Origin: Actinophytocola sp036555685
GTDB taxonomy: Bacteria > Actinomycetota > Actinomycetes > Mycobacteriales > Pseudonocardiaceae
Direction: 5' to 3'
Length of the DNA: 64,000 nucleotides
NCBI RefSeq assembly: GCF_036555685.1
Contig: NZ_DATBKY010000296.1
Span: 5,719 to 69,718 of the forward strand
The translations under genes and the position numbers were made by a program. Positions 16,625 through 24,486 of this stretch are shown here, one piece after another. The notes beneath the pieces were generated by a model that was not told where the DNA came from, searched no databases, and worked only from the letters and a program-made list of their open reading frames with translations. The number at the start of each line of letters is the position of its first letter. The stretch's first letter is position 1.

Positions 16625-17449
16625 TCATGACAGTCCGCGCAGCCACCGGTCCCGCAGGCTCACCAGCACCACGATCGAGACGATGAGCAGCACGATGCTC
16701 AGCACGATCGCCGCGCCGGGGTCGGTCTCCAGCGCGAGGTAGACGGCGAGGGGCATGGTCGTCGTCTTACCAGGGAAGTTGCCCGCGAACGTGATGGTGG
16801 CGCCGAACTCGCCGAGCGCCCGGGCCCAGCACAGCACGGTCCCGGCAACCACGCCGGGCGCGATCGAGGGCAGCGTGACCCGCCGGAACGTCAGCCAGCG
16901 GGACGCCCCCAGCGTGGCCGCGGCCTCCTCGTAGCGCGGGTCGGCCGCACGCAGCGCCCCCTCGACCGCGATGACCAGGAACGGCATCGCCACGAACGCC
17001 TCCGCCACGACGACCCCGGCCGTGGTGAAGGGCAGCGAGATGCCGAACCAGTCGTGCAGGTACTGCCCGACGAGCCCGCGGCGGCCGAGCACCAGCAGCA
17101 GCGCCACGCCGCCGACCACCGGCGGCAGCACGAGCGGGACCGTGACCAGGGCCCGCAGCACGCCCCGGCCGGGCAGGTCGCCGCGGGCCAGCAGCCACGC
17201 GAGCGGCACGCCGAGCACCACGCACACGGCCGTCGCGAGGCTCGCGCACACGAGCGACAGCGCCAGCGCCTGGCCGACCTCGGCACTGAGCAGCTGCTCG
17301 GTCAGGGTGGACCAGGGCGCGCGGACGAGCAGCCCGGCCAGCGGCACGACCAGGAAGGCCAGGCCGACGAAGGCGGGCACGGCGAGGACGGCGGGAAGCC
17401 GTCCTCGCCGGCGCCCCCGCCGCGCGCCCCGGGTGGCCTGATCTGTCAC
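16625..17449 (-). CDS. modB: Molybdate ABC transporter permease ModB
   Basis: 274 residues with about six membrane helices and the permease EAA-type loop EEAAATLGASRWLTFRRV (~residue 190) that docks the ATPase, followed by RALGEFGATITFAGN, which is characteristic of ModB/CysT permeases. The GTG start at 17449 overlaps the modA stop as GTGA, so translation is coupled. Flanked by modA and modC, which fixes the assignment to molybdate. Confidence 0.92.
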   Translation of the reverse strand: MTDQATRGARRGRRRGRLPAVLAVPAFVGLAFLVVPLAGLLVRAPWSTLTEQLLSAEVGQALALSLVCASLATAVCVVLGVPLAWLLARGDLPGRGVLRALVTVPLVLPPVVGGVALLLVLGRRGLVGQYLHDWFGISLPFTTAGVVVAEAFVAMPFLVIAVEGALRAADPRYEEAAATLGASRWLTFRRVTLPSIAPGVVAGTVLCWARALGEFGATITFAGNFPGKTTTMPLAVYLALETDPGAAIVLSIVLLIVSIVVLVSLRDRWLRGLS

Positions 17450-18243
17450 GGCTTGTCGAAGCCGGCCTCCGTCAGCACGGCCTGTCCCTCGTCCGACAGC
17501 ACGAAGTCGACGAACGCCTCGGCCCCTTCGGGGTTCGGCGCGTCCTTCAGCACGGCGATCGGGTACACGTTGACCGCGTCCGCGGCCTCGGGGAACTCGA
17601 TGCCCTCGACCTCCTCGCCCCCGGAGTTCACGTCGGTCTGGTAGACCAGCGCGGCGTCGACCTCGCCGAGCCGCACCTTCGTCAGCACGGCCTTGACGTC
17701 CTGCTCCAGGGTGTCCGGCTGCGGCGTGATGCCGGCGGCCTCGAAGACCTTCTCCGCGGCGGCACCGCACGGGACCTCGGGCGCGCACAGGGCGATCTTC
17801 TTGCTCGCGTCCGCGAAGTCGTCGAGGCTCCTGATGCCGCCCGGGTTGCCCTTCGGCACGGCGATCATCAGCGTGTTGCTGACGAAGTCGGTCGGCTCGG
17901 ACGCGTTGCCCGCGTCGACGACCTCGTCCATGTTCTTCGGCGCCGCCGAGGCGAACACGTCGGCGGGCGCGCCGTCGTTGATCTGCTTGGACAGCGCCGA
18001 GCTGCCGGCGTAGTCGAATGTGACCTTCGCGTCCGGGTTCTCCTCCTGGAACCGCCTGCCGATCGCGTCGAAGGACTCGGTCAGCGACGCGGCCGCGAAC
18101 ACGGTGATGCCGCCGGAGACCCCGGCCTTCGCCGACGTCGGCGCGGAACCCGCCGGGTTGCCGTCGTCGCTGCCGCAGGCGGCCGACGCGAGGGACACGG
18201 CGGCGAGGGCGGCCAGCACGACCGCCCGGAGTGATCGGCTCAT
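17446..18243 (-). CDS. modA: Molybdate-binding lipoprotein ModA
   Basis: 265 residues. Signal peptide with a lipobox-like end SLASAAC at Cys23, a serine/asparagine-rich linker, then a ModA-type periplasmic binding fold: VFAAASLTESFDAIGRRF and YAGSSALSKQI, whose Ser residues bind the oxyanion in the family, and later LVYQTDV. The lipobox has Ser rather than Leu at -3, so lipidation is likely but not certain. Its ATG overlaps the stop of the HTH-Mop gene (ATGA). Confidence 0.92.
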   Translation of the reverse strand: MSRSLRAVVLAALAAVSLASAACGSDDGNPAGSAPTSAKAGVSGGITVFAAASLTESFDAIGRRFQEENPDAKVTFDYAGSSALSKQINDGAPADVFASAAPKNMDEVVDAGNASEPTDFVSNTLMIAVPKGNPGGIRSLDDFADASKKIALCAPEVPCGAAAEKVFEAAGITPQPDTLEQDVKAVLTKVRLGEVDAALVYQTDVNSGGEEVEGIEFPEAADAVNVYPIAVLKDAPNPEGAEAFVDFVLSDEGQAVLTEAGFDKP

Positions 18244-18641
18244 GAGGACTCCGGGATCTCGACGACGACGTGGGTGGACTTGATCGATGCGACGGCGACG
18301 CTGCCTTCCTCGAGGCCGAGCTCCTCCGCGGCCTCCCTGCTCATCAGGGACACCAGCCGGAACGGCCCGGCCTGCATCTCGACCTGGGCCATCACGCCGT
18401 CCTTGACGACGCGGGTGACGATGCCGCGCATGCGGTTGCGCGCGGAGGCGGCCACGGTGACCCCGGGCTCCGGTGCGTCGGCCTGCCGCTGGACGAAGGC
18501 CGCCAGCTCGTGGCCTTCGACCGCCAGGCGGCCGTTCTCGGTGTGGACGGCCGGCAGCCGGCCCATGTCGATCCAGCGGCGCACGGTGTCGTCGCTGACG
18601 CCCAGCAGGTCAGCGGCCTCGCTGATCCGCAACTTTGGCAT
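18240..18641 (-). CDS. HTH (excisionase/MerR-type) plus Mop/TOBE molybdate-responsive regulator
   Basis: 133 residues. Residues 1-~55 form a helix-turn-helix of the excisionase/MerR type (ISEAADLLGVSDDTVRRWIDMGRLPAV). Residues ~65-131 form one Mop/TOBE unit (ARNRMRGIVTRVVKDGVMAQVEMQAG). In other actinobacteria this fusion sits with mod genes and is thought to sense molybdate. It leads the mod operon with a 4-bp overlap to modA. A small inverted repeat just upstream of its start could be an autoregulatory site. Confidence 0.82.
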   Translation of the reverse strand: MPKLRISEAADLLGVSDDTVRRWIDMGRLPAVHTENGRLAVEGHELAAFVQRQADAPEPGVTVAASARNRMRGIVTRVVKDGVMAQVEMQAGPFRLVSLMSREAAEELGLEEGSVAVASIKSTHVVVEIPESS

Positions 18642-18655
18642 GTGGGGCAGTCTAG

Positions 18656-18671
18656 CTCCGCAGATTCGGAG
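18656..18671. promoter_or_regulatory. Inverted repeat upstream of the mod operon
   Basis: CTCCG-(6)-CGGAG, centred about 22 bp upstream of the HTH-Mop start codon and inside the 96-bp divergent region shared with the LLM oxidoreductase gene. Possible operator for the HTH-Mop protein; only position and symmetry support it. Confidence 0.3.
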
Positions 18672-18737
18672 TAATACGGATCTCCTGGCGGATGTTGCGG
18701 AACCGTGCTCGTTGCGATCTTGGATTAGGTTGGGGCC

Positions 18738-19634
18738 ATGAGGATCGGACTCGGAGCGCCGGTGTCCGGCGCGTGGGCCACGCCGGAGAACATCGCGCGG
18801 TTCGCCGCCCACGCCGAGGAGCTGGGCTACGACTCGCTGTGGACGTTCCAGCGGCTGCTGGTCGGCGCGGACGACGACCTCGCCCCGGTGTACCGCAGCG
18901 TGCTCGACCCGATGCTGGCGCTGACCTACGCCGCCGCGCACACCTCGCGCATCCGGCTCGGCGTGGCCGTGGTGAACATGCCGTTCGTGTCCCCGGTCGT
19001 GCTCGCCAAGCAGGCCACGACGCTCGACGTGCTGAGCGGCGGGCGGCTGGACCTGGGGCTGGGCAACGGCTGGTACGAGCCCGAGTTCACCGCGACCGGC
19101 GCCTCCCCGGCCCGGCGCGCCGCCCGCGCCCGCGAGTACGTCCAGGTGCTGCGCACGCTCTGGACCGACGAGGTCGCCTCGTTCGACGGCGAGTTCTACA
19201 CGATCCCGCCGAGCCGGCTGGTGCCCCGGCCGGTCCAGCCGGGTGGCCCGCCGATCCTGCTCGGCGGCACCGTGCCGGCCGCGCTGAAGCGGGCGGGGCG
19301 GCTCGGCGCCGGCTGGCTCTCCGTCAGCGCCACCAACCTCGACCGGATCGGCGAGCAGATCGCCGTCGTGGTCGACGCGGCGCGCGAGGCGGCGACCGCG
19401 ACCCCGCGGATCGTCGTGCGCGGGGTGGTGCGCGCCGGCGAGCGGCGGGGCCGGCTGTCCGGGTCGTACGACGAGATCCGCGCGGACGCCGAGTGGCTCG
19501 CCGGCCAGGGCGTCACCGAGCTGTACTACGACCTGAACTGGGACAAGCAGGTCGGCAACCCGGACGTGTCCGTGGCCTCGGCCACGCAACGCGCGGCCGA
19601 GATCATCGAGGCTTTGGCACCAACACGGGCGTGA
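18738..19634 (+). CDS. LLM-class (F420-dependent-type) oxidoreductase
   Basis: 298 residues, a luciferase-like TIM barrel: starts MRIGLGAPVSGAW, has RIRLGVAVVNMPFVSPVVLAKQATTLDVLSGGRLDLGLGNGWYEPEF (shown here as the family block spanning residues ~74-120) and the GGPPILLGG strand near residue 170. Members reduce or oxidise diverse substrates with F420 or flavin in the cytoplasm; sequence alone does not pick the substrate. ATG 18738 follows a weak GGTTGGGG site. No close operon partner on its strand. Confidence 0.85.
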   Translation: MRIGLGAPVSGAWATPENIARFAAHAEELGYDSLWTFQRLLVGADDDLAPVYRSVLDPMLALTYAAAHTSRIRLGVAVVNMPFVSPVVLAKQATTLDVLSGGRLDLGLGNGWYEPEFTATGASPARRAARAREYVQVLRTLWTDEVASFDGEFYTIPPSRLVPRPVQPGGPPILLGGTVPAALKRAGRLGAGWLSVSATNLDRIGEQIAVVVDAAREAATATPRIVVRGVVRAGERRGRLSGSYDEIRADAEWLAGQGVTELYYDLNWDKQVGNPDVSVASATQRAAEIIEALAPTRA

Positions 19635-19658
19635 TCTTCGACCGACCAAAGGTGACCT

Positions 19659-19754
19659 CAGGGGACCGTGACGGCAGGCAACCACCACCAACCCAACATC
19701 CGCGCACCATCCGCTGGAACGCAACGGACACGTCAAATTCCGGGGAGGCGGGAG
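19659..19754 (+). repeat. ~96-nt conserved intergenic element, copy B (divergent)
   Basis: Fills the gap between the LLM gene and the convergent RNase Z gene and overlaps the last 22 bp of the latter. It keeps the 5' block (CAGGGGACCGTGACG, 14 matches with copy A) and the 3' block (TTCCGGGGAGGCGG, identical to copy C), with the same overall length to one base; the middle has diverged. Reading on the plus strand, it has no gene start after it. Confidence 0.5.
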
Positions 19755-20656
19755 GGCACCGGCACGCGCATGAGGTCGGCGGCGACCACGATGTCGCCGT
19801 CGAACACCGCGGCGGCCTCCTCGTGGAAGGGCGCCGGGTCGGGGTAGCGACTGGAGAAATGCGTCAGCACGAGCCTGCGTACCCCACACTCGGCGGCCAC
19901 CCGGGCGGCCTGCGCGGCCGTGAGGTGGGCGTAGTCGCGTGCCAGGTCCGCGTCCCGGTCGAGGAACGTCGACTCGATCACGAGCAGGTCGGCCCCGTCG
20001 GCGAGTTCGTACACCCCGTCGCAGAGCCGGGTGTCCATGACGAACGCGAACCGCTGGCCGCGGCGCGGCTCGCTGACCTCCTCGACGCGGACCGTCCGGC
20101 CGCGATGGTGGAGCACGCCTTCCCGGTGCAGCACCCCGATGTCCGGCCCGCTGATGTCCAACCGGGACAGCTCGGCGGGCAGCATGCGGCGGCCGTCGGG
20201 TTCGACGAGCCGGTAGCCGAACGCGTCGATCCGGTGGTCCAGCTCGCGGGCCTCGAGCGTGCCGAACGGACCGGTGGCGATCGTCCCGCCGCGCGCGACG
20301 GGCTCCTCGCGCAGCTCGGTCCGCTCGTGGAACGGCGTGGCGTACCGCATGCGCGCGAAGTACTCCGCGCCCGAGGCCGGGTAGTGCGCGACGACCGGGT
20401 GCGGCACGCGGTCGAGCGAGAGCCGCTGCACGACGCCCGGGACGCCGAGGCAGTGGTCGCCGTGGAAGTGCGTGAGGCAGATGCGGTCGACGTCGTGCGA
20501 GCTCGCCCCGGCCAGCAGCAGCTGCCGCTGCGTGCCCTCGCCGGGGTCGAAGAGCAGGCCGAGCCCGTCCCAGCGCAGCAGGTAGCCGTTGTGGTTGCGG
20601 TAGCGCGTGGGCGCCTGGCTGGCCGTTCCCAGTACCAACAACTCGCGCGTGGACAC
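19733..20656 (-). CDS. rnz: Ribonuclease Z
   Basis: 307 residues, metallo-beta-lactamase fold. Metal-binding motif THFHGDH (~residues 62-68), later Asp in FVMDTR and His in LVLTHFSSRY. Cleaves the 3' trailer of tRNA precursors that lack an encoded CCA. GTG start at 20656 (VSTRELLVLG) chosen from conservation of the first strand. The predicted C-terminus ends in SRLPGI, and those last codons lie inside repeat element B, so the natural end may have been altered. Divergent from the esterase operon with 57 bp between starts. Confidence 0.92.
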   Translation of the reverse strand: MSTRELLVLGTASQAPTRYRNHNGYLLRWDGLGLLFDPGEGTQRQLLLAGASSHDVDRICLTHFHGDHCLGVPGVVQRLSLDRVPHPVVAHYPASGAEYFARMRYATPFHERTELREEPVARGGTIATGPFGTLEARELDHRIDAFGYRLVEPDGRRMLPAELSRLDISGPDIGVLHREGVLHHRGRTVRVEEVSEPRRGQRFAFVMDTRLCDGVYELADGADLLVIESTFLDRDADLARDYAHLTAAQAARVAAECGVRRLVLTHFSSRYPDPAPFHEEAAAVFDGDIVVAADLMRVPVPSRLPGI

Positions 20657-20713
20657 CGTGCCAGCTTGACGCATTCGGGGCACGATGACTGGAATGGGCC
20701 CGGTGATCGCCAC

Positions 20714-21793
20714 GTGACGGAAACTCCACCCCTGGTCAGTCCCTTGGTCACGGCGGACTCGGTGACGTTCCGGCTGCCGGACCGGGACGAGCCGACCGAC
20801 GAGCCGACCCTGGACGGGGCGCGGCTGCTGCCCGCGCTCTCGCTGCCGGACGCCGGGCTCGACTTCGTGCACGACGAGGGCGAGTGGCGGCTCACGCTCC
20901 CCCGGCCACCGGTACACCGCATGGAGTACAAGTTCCGGCTGCACCGCCCTGCGGGCGACGCCGAGGAGATCTGCGACCCGGCGAACCCGCTGCGTGCTCC
21001 GGGCGCGTTCGGCGACAAGTCGGTCGTCGAGTTCCCCGGCTACGCCGCGCCCGCGTGGCTCACGGCCGAACGCGTGCCCGGCGAGTACGTCGACCTCTCG
21101 ATCCCCGCACCGCTGCTCGAACACGACGTCGACGCGCGCGTGTGGACCCCGGGAGACCCCGACGAGCCCTTACCGCTGCTCGTCGCGCACGACGGTCCGG
21201 AGTACGACCGGCTGGCCGACCTCACCGGGTTCGCCGCCGCGATGATCGCCGAGGAGCGGCTTCCGCGCTGCCGCGTGGCGCTGCTCGCCCCCGGTGCCCG
21301 CGACGACAACTACTCGGCCAACCCGTGGTACGCCGCCACCCTGCACCAGCGGATCCTGCCCGCGCTGCGCGACGCCGTCGCGGTCACCGGGCCGGTCGCC
21401 GGAATGGGCGCGAGCCTCGGCGGGCTCGCCATGCTCCACGCCCAGCGCGCGCTGCCCGGCCTGTTCGGCGGGCTGTTCCTGCAGTCCGCGTCGTTCCTCA
21501 CGATCGAGCTCGACCCCCAGGAAAGCGGGCGGTTCTCGAAGTTCGCCCAGGTCAGCACGTACGTGGCGAAGGTGCAGGCGGAGGGCGCGCCGTTCGAGTC
21601 CGTGCCGACGGTGCTGACCTGCGGGCTCGCCGAGGAGAACCTGGCCAACAACCGCCAGATGGTCCTCACGCTCGTCGCGCACGGCTACGACGCGCGGCTG
21701 GTCGAGGTGCCGGACGCGCACAACTACGTCGGCTGGCGGGACGCGTTCGATCCCGCGCTCGCCGAACTGCTCCGCGAGCTGTGGGAGGTCTGA
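20714..21793 (+). CDS. Enterochelin-esterase-like alpha/beta hydrolase
   Basis: 359 residues. An N-terminal ~130-residue beta-rich part is followed by an esterase-D/Fes-type catalytic domain with nucleophile Ser in GMGASLGGLAML and a C-terminal His in DAHNYVGW; the acidic residue is probably near EENLANN. Start is GTG 20714. The gene ends in TGATG with the start of a second esterase, then an ATP-grasp gene 10 bp on, so all three form one operon. Cytoplasmic by lack of a signal; the ester substrate is unknown and hydrolysis of a siderophore is only one option. Confidence 0.8.
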   Translation: MTETPPLVSPLVTADSVTFRLPDRDEPTDEPTLDGARLLPALSLPDAGLDFVHDEGEWRLTLPRPPVHRMEYKFRLHRPAGDAEEICDPANPLRAPGAFGDKSVVEFPGYAAPAWLTAERVPGEYVDLSIPAPLLEHDVDARVWTPGDPDEPLPLLVAHDGPEYDRLADLTGFAAAMIAEERLPRCRVALLAPGARDDNYSANPWYAATLHQRILPALRDAVAVTGPVAGMGASLGGLAMLHAQRALPGLFGGLFLQSASFLTIELDPQESGRFSKFAQVSTYVAKVQAEGAPFESVPTVLTCGLAEENLANNRQMVLTLVAHGYDARLVEVPDAHNYVGWRDAFDPALAELLRELWEV

Positions 21794-22518
21794 TGCGCCG
21801 CGAACAGCACGAGATCGGCGGCGGCACGCTGATCGTCTACGGGCACTACGGGCGGCCGTTCCTCGTCTTCCCGTCCGAGCAGGGCCGCGCCTGGGACTTC
21901 GAGAGCAACGGCATGATCGACGCGGTCCGCGGGCTGCTCGACGACGGCCGGGTCAAGCTGTACTGCGTGGACTCGTTCGACGCGGCGTCGTGGTCGAACA
22001 GCTCGCTGCCGCTGGACCAGCGCGCGCAGCAGCACGGCGTGTACGAGTCGTGGATCACGGGCGACATCGTGCCGGCCATCCACCACGACTGCGGTGGCCC
22101 GCAGGACATCGGCACGCTCGGCTGCTCGCTCGGCGCGTTCCACGCCGTCCTCTTCGGACTGCGCCGCGCCGACCTGTTCCCCTTCGCGTTCGGCATGTCC
22201 GGCAACTACGACCCGGCCACCTGGAACGGCTGGGGCGACCGCGCGGACGCGGCGTACTTCACCAACCCGGTTGACTTCGTGCCCAACCTGCACGGCGACC
22301 ACCTGAACTGGCTGCGCGACCGGCTGTCGGTCCTGCTCGTCGTCGGGCAGGGGCAGTGGGAGGACACGACCGGGTCGCTGCCGTCCACCCAGCACTTCGC
22401 GCACCTGTTGCGCGAGAAGGGTTTGCGCTGCGAGCTGGACGTGTGGGGGCACGACGTCCCGCACGACTGGCCGTCCTGGCGTGCGCAGCTGGCCCACCAC
22501 CTGCCCCGGTTCTGTTAG
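21793..22518 (+). CDS. Esterase-family alpha/beta hydrolase
   Basis: 241 residues. Nucleophile motif GCSLGAFHAV (Ser ~118), acidic residue likely in the VGQGQWED region, catalytic His in WGHDVPHDW. It begins REQHEIGGGTLIVYGHYGRPFLVFPS, typical of a small family of cytosolic esterases found beside ATP-grasp genes. The ATG overlaps the previous stop by one base, and an AGGAGG for the next gene lies at its own end. Different from the first esterase in fold details, so not a recent duplicate. Confidence 0.8.
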   Translation: MRREQHEIGGGTLIVYGHYGRPFLVFPSEQGRAWDFESNGMIDAVRGLLDDGRVKLYCVDSFDAASWSNSSLPLDQRAQQHGVYESWITGDIVPAIHHDCGGPQDIGTLGCSLGAFHAVLFGLRRADLFPFAFGMSGNYDPATWNGWGDRADAAYFTNPVDFVPNLHGDHLNWLRDRLSVLLVVGQGQWEDTTGSLPSTQHFAHLLREKGLRCELDVWGHDVPHDWPSWRAQLAHHLPRFC

Positions 22519-22528
22519 GAGGCCCCGG

Positions 22529-23764
22529 ATGCCCGATCGCACCGAACACCTGCTGGGTCTGTTGCTGGGTACCGAGGAGGACTGGCCGCGAGCCTTCGAG
22601 GAGCTCGTCCGCAGGCTCGGCCCGGTGCGCCACGACGGGCGTTCGCACACGCTGCGCACGGAACGGATCACGATCGAGCCGTTCGACCTGCGCGCGACCC
22701 CGCGCTACCACCTGGTCATCGACCGGCTGGCGCACTGGTACTACGTGCCCCGCGAGTGGCTGAAGAAGGTCGCGCTGATGAACGACGTGTACCTGCTGAA
22801 CAGCCCGTTCACGTTCCAGTCGATGGAGAAGCACGCGGCGTACTGCGCGATGATCCGGCTGGGGCTCAAGGTGCCGGACACGTGGCTGGTGCCGTACAAG
22901 AACCCCGTCGACAACGCGCGGTACGCCTACACCGCGGCCAGGTACAACCAGCCCTTCGACCTCGAGAAGATCGCCTCGCGGATCGGCTACCCGCTGTACA
23001 TGAAGCCCTTCGACGGCGGCGCGTGGCGGGGCGTGTCCCGCATCCGGGACGCGCGCACGCTGAACCGCGCGTACGACGAGTCCGGCGAGATGCTGATGCA
23101 CCTGCAGGCGTCGGTCGAGGGCTACGACGTGTTCGCGCGCTCGCTGACGATCGGCCCGGACAGCATGGTGATGCGTTTCCAGCCGGACAAGCCGATGCAC
23201 GACCGGTACGCGGTGGACCACGCCTTCCTGTCCCCCGAGGCGGGCGACGAGGTGCTGACCATCTCCCGGCTGATCAACGCGTTCTTCCGCTGGGAGTTCA
23301 ACTCGTGCGAGTCGCTGGTGATCGGCACGTCGGTGCACCCGATCGACTACGCGAACGCGTGCCCGGACATCTCGATCACGTCGCTGCACTACTACTTCCC
23401 GTGGGCCATCGCCACGTTGCTGAAATGGTCGGCGTTCTGCGCGGTGTCCGGCCGGCGCCCGCGGCTGGACCTGGACACGGCGAACTACTTCGAGGTGGCG
23501 GACTCCTCGCTCTCCTACGAGGAGAAGCTGGCCGAGTACCGCCGGCTGGCCGACGACTACTTCGAGACGGCCCGCTACCACGAGTTCTGCGCCACCGCGC
23601 TGTCCAACGTGGACGAACTGGTACGCGACTGGGTCACCTCGCCGGCGTTCGACGCGCTCCTCGTGGACACCGTGCGGTCGACCTATCCCGCCCACGAGCA
23701 CGACAAGTTCGTCGCGCACTTCCGGGGGCTGCTCGGCTTGTGGGTCGAGGAGAACGCCGGCTGA
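22529..23764 (+). CDS. ATP-grasp family ligase-like protein
   Basis: 411 residues. It has the lysine-bearing strand GYPLYMKPFDGGAWRGVSRI (~residues 154-173), a Glu-rich hinge segment (ASVEGYDVFARSL) and an acidic metal site toward the C-terminus (NSCESLVIGTSVHPIDYANACPD), consistent with an ATP-grasp carboxylate-amine ligase such as carbamoyl-phosphate synthase or RimK relatives. It would make an acyl phosphate and join it to an amine or thiol. AGGAGG lies 7 bases before ATG 22529. Operon with two esterases suggests synthesis and hydrolysis of one metabolite; product unknown. Confidence 0.75.
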   Translation: MPDRTEHLLGLLLGTEEDWPRAFEELVRRLGPVRHDGRSHTLRTERITIEPFDLRATPRYHLVIDRLAHWYYVPREWLKKVALMNDVYLLNSPFTFQSMEKHAAYCAMIRLGLKVPDTWLVPYKNPVDNARYAYTAARYNQPFDLEKIASRIGYPLYMKPFDGGAWRGVSRIRDARTLNRAYDESGEMLMHLQASVEGYDVFARSLTIGPDSMVMRFQPDKPMHDRYAVDHAFLSPEAGDEVLTISRLINAFFRWEFNSCESLVIGTSVHPIDYANACPDISITSLHYYFPWAIATLLKWSAFCAVSGRRPRLDLDTANYFEVADSSLSYEEKLAEYRRLADDYFETARYHEFCATALSNVDELVRDWVTSPAFDALLVDTVRSTYPAHEHDKFVAHFRGLLGLWVEENAG

Positions 23765-23775
23765 CCCGTGCGGGC

Positions 23776-24396
23776 TCAGTGCCTGCCGTGACCACCGTGG
23801 TCGCCGTGCCCGTGTCCGCCGTGCCCGTCGTGGTCGCCGTGTCCGCCGTGTCCGGACGACACGACGTGCCAGCGTCCGTCGTGGCACACCATCGGCAGGT
23901 GGAACCTCGGCGTCGACGCGCGCGCGCCCTCCGGCGAGCACCCGTCCCACGGGTTCGCGACCTGGCCGCCACCCGGCCCCGGGACCGGGAGCGTGCCGGA
24001 GGTGGGCACCGCCGGCCGCGAGGTCGGCGTGGCCGGCCGGGGCCGCGGCTTGGCGACCTCCGCCCGGGTCGGGGACGGCGTGGCGGACGGCGTGGCGGAC
24101 GGCTTGGTGGACGGCTTGGCGGACGGCTTGGTCACCGGCGGGGGCAGTGCCGCCGGCTCCGTCGTGGTCGTCGGATCGGCGTTGCCGGCGTCCGTGATCG
24201 ACGGGATGGCCGGGTTCTCGGGCGCCGCGCTGCCGTTCCCGCTGGCGGCGGCGAACAACACGAACCCGGCGATCCCGGCGAGCACGACGACGAACCCCGC
24301 GATCACGGCCACGAGCACGAGCCGCTCGTGCTCGTCCCCCGGCTCGCGCTCCCCTCGGCCCGCGAGCCTGATGCGCGGCAGCCTGAACCGTCGCAT
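23776..24396 (-). CDS. Single-pass membrane protein with Pro/Ser/Thr stalk and His/Gly-rich tail
   Basis: 206 residues, not recognised. A basic cytoplasmic N-terminus (MRRFRLPRIRLAGRG) is followed by one membrane helix (~26-50), an extracellular Ala/Pro/Ser/Thr/Lys stalk with KPSAKPSTKPSATPSATP repeats, a short conserved-looking patch (NPWDGCSPEGARASTPRFHLPMVCHDGRWH, given here by its ends) with two cysteines, and a 24-residue tail made almost only of Gly, His and Asp. The tail could bind nickel, zinc or copper. ATG 24396 has GGAG upstream. Convergent with the ATP-grasp gene. Confidence 0.7.
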   Translation of the reverse strand: MRRFRLPRIRLAGRGEREPGDEHERLVLVAVIAGFVVVLAGIAGFVLFAAASGNGSAAPENPAIPSITDAGNADPTTTTEPAALPPPVTKPSAKPSTKPSATPSATPSPTRAEVAKPRPRPATPTSRPAVPTSGTLPVPGPGGGQVANPWDGCSPEGARASTPRFHLPMVCHDGRWHVVSSGHGGHGDHDGHGGHGHGDHGGHGRH

Positions 24397-24413
24397 GACG
24401 TCATCTCCGTTGA

Positions 24414-24440
24414 GCTCGACGAACACGCTGTTCGTCGAGC
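24414..24440 (-). terminator. Perfect hairpin after the amidohydrolase gene
   Basis: GCTCGACGAACA (24414-24425), loop CGC, TGTTCGTCGAGC (24429-24440): 12 bp without mismatch, 46 bp beyond the amidohydrolase stop on the minus strand. It also lies 18 bp upstream of the next leftward start, so it could act as an operator or leader hairpin for that gene. Confidence 0.65.
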
Positions 24441-24486
24441 AATGTACTCAACGTGACCTGACCTGCGCACCGTCCGTTCGTAGCCG

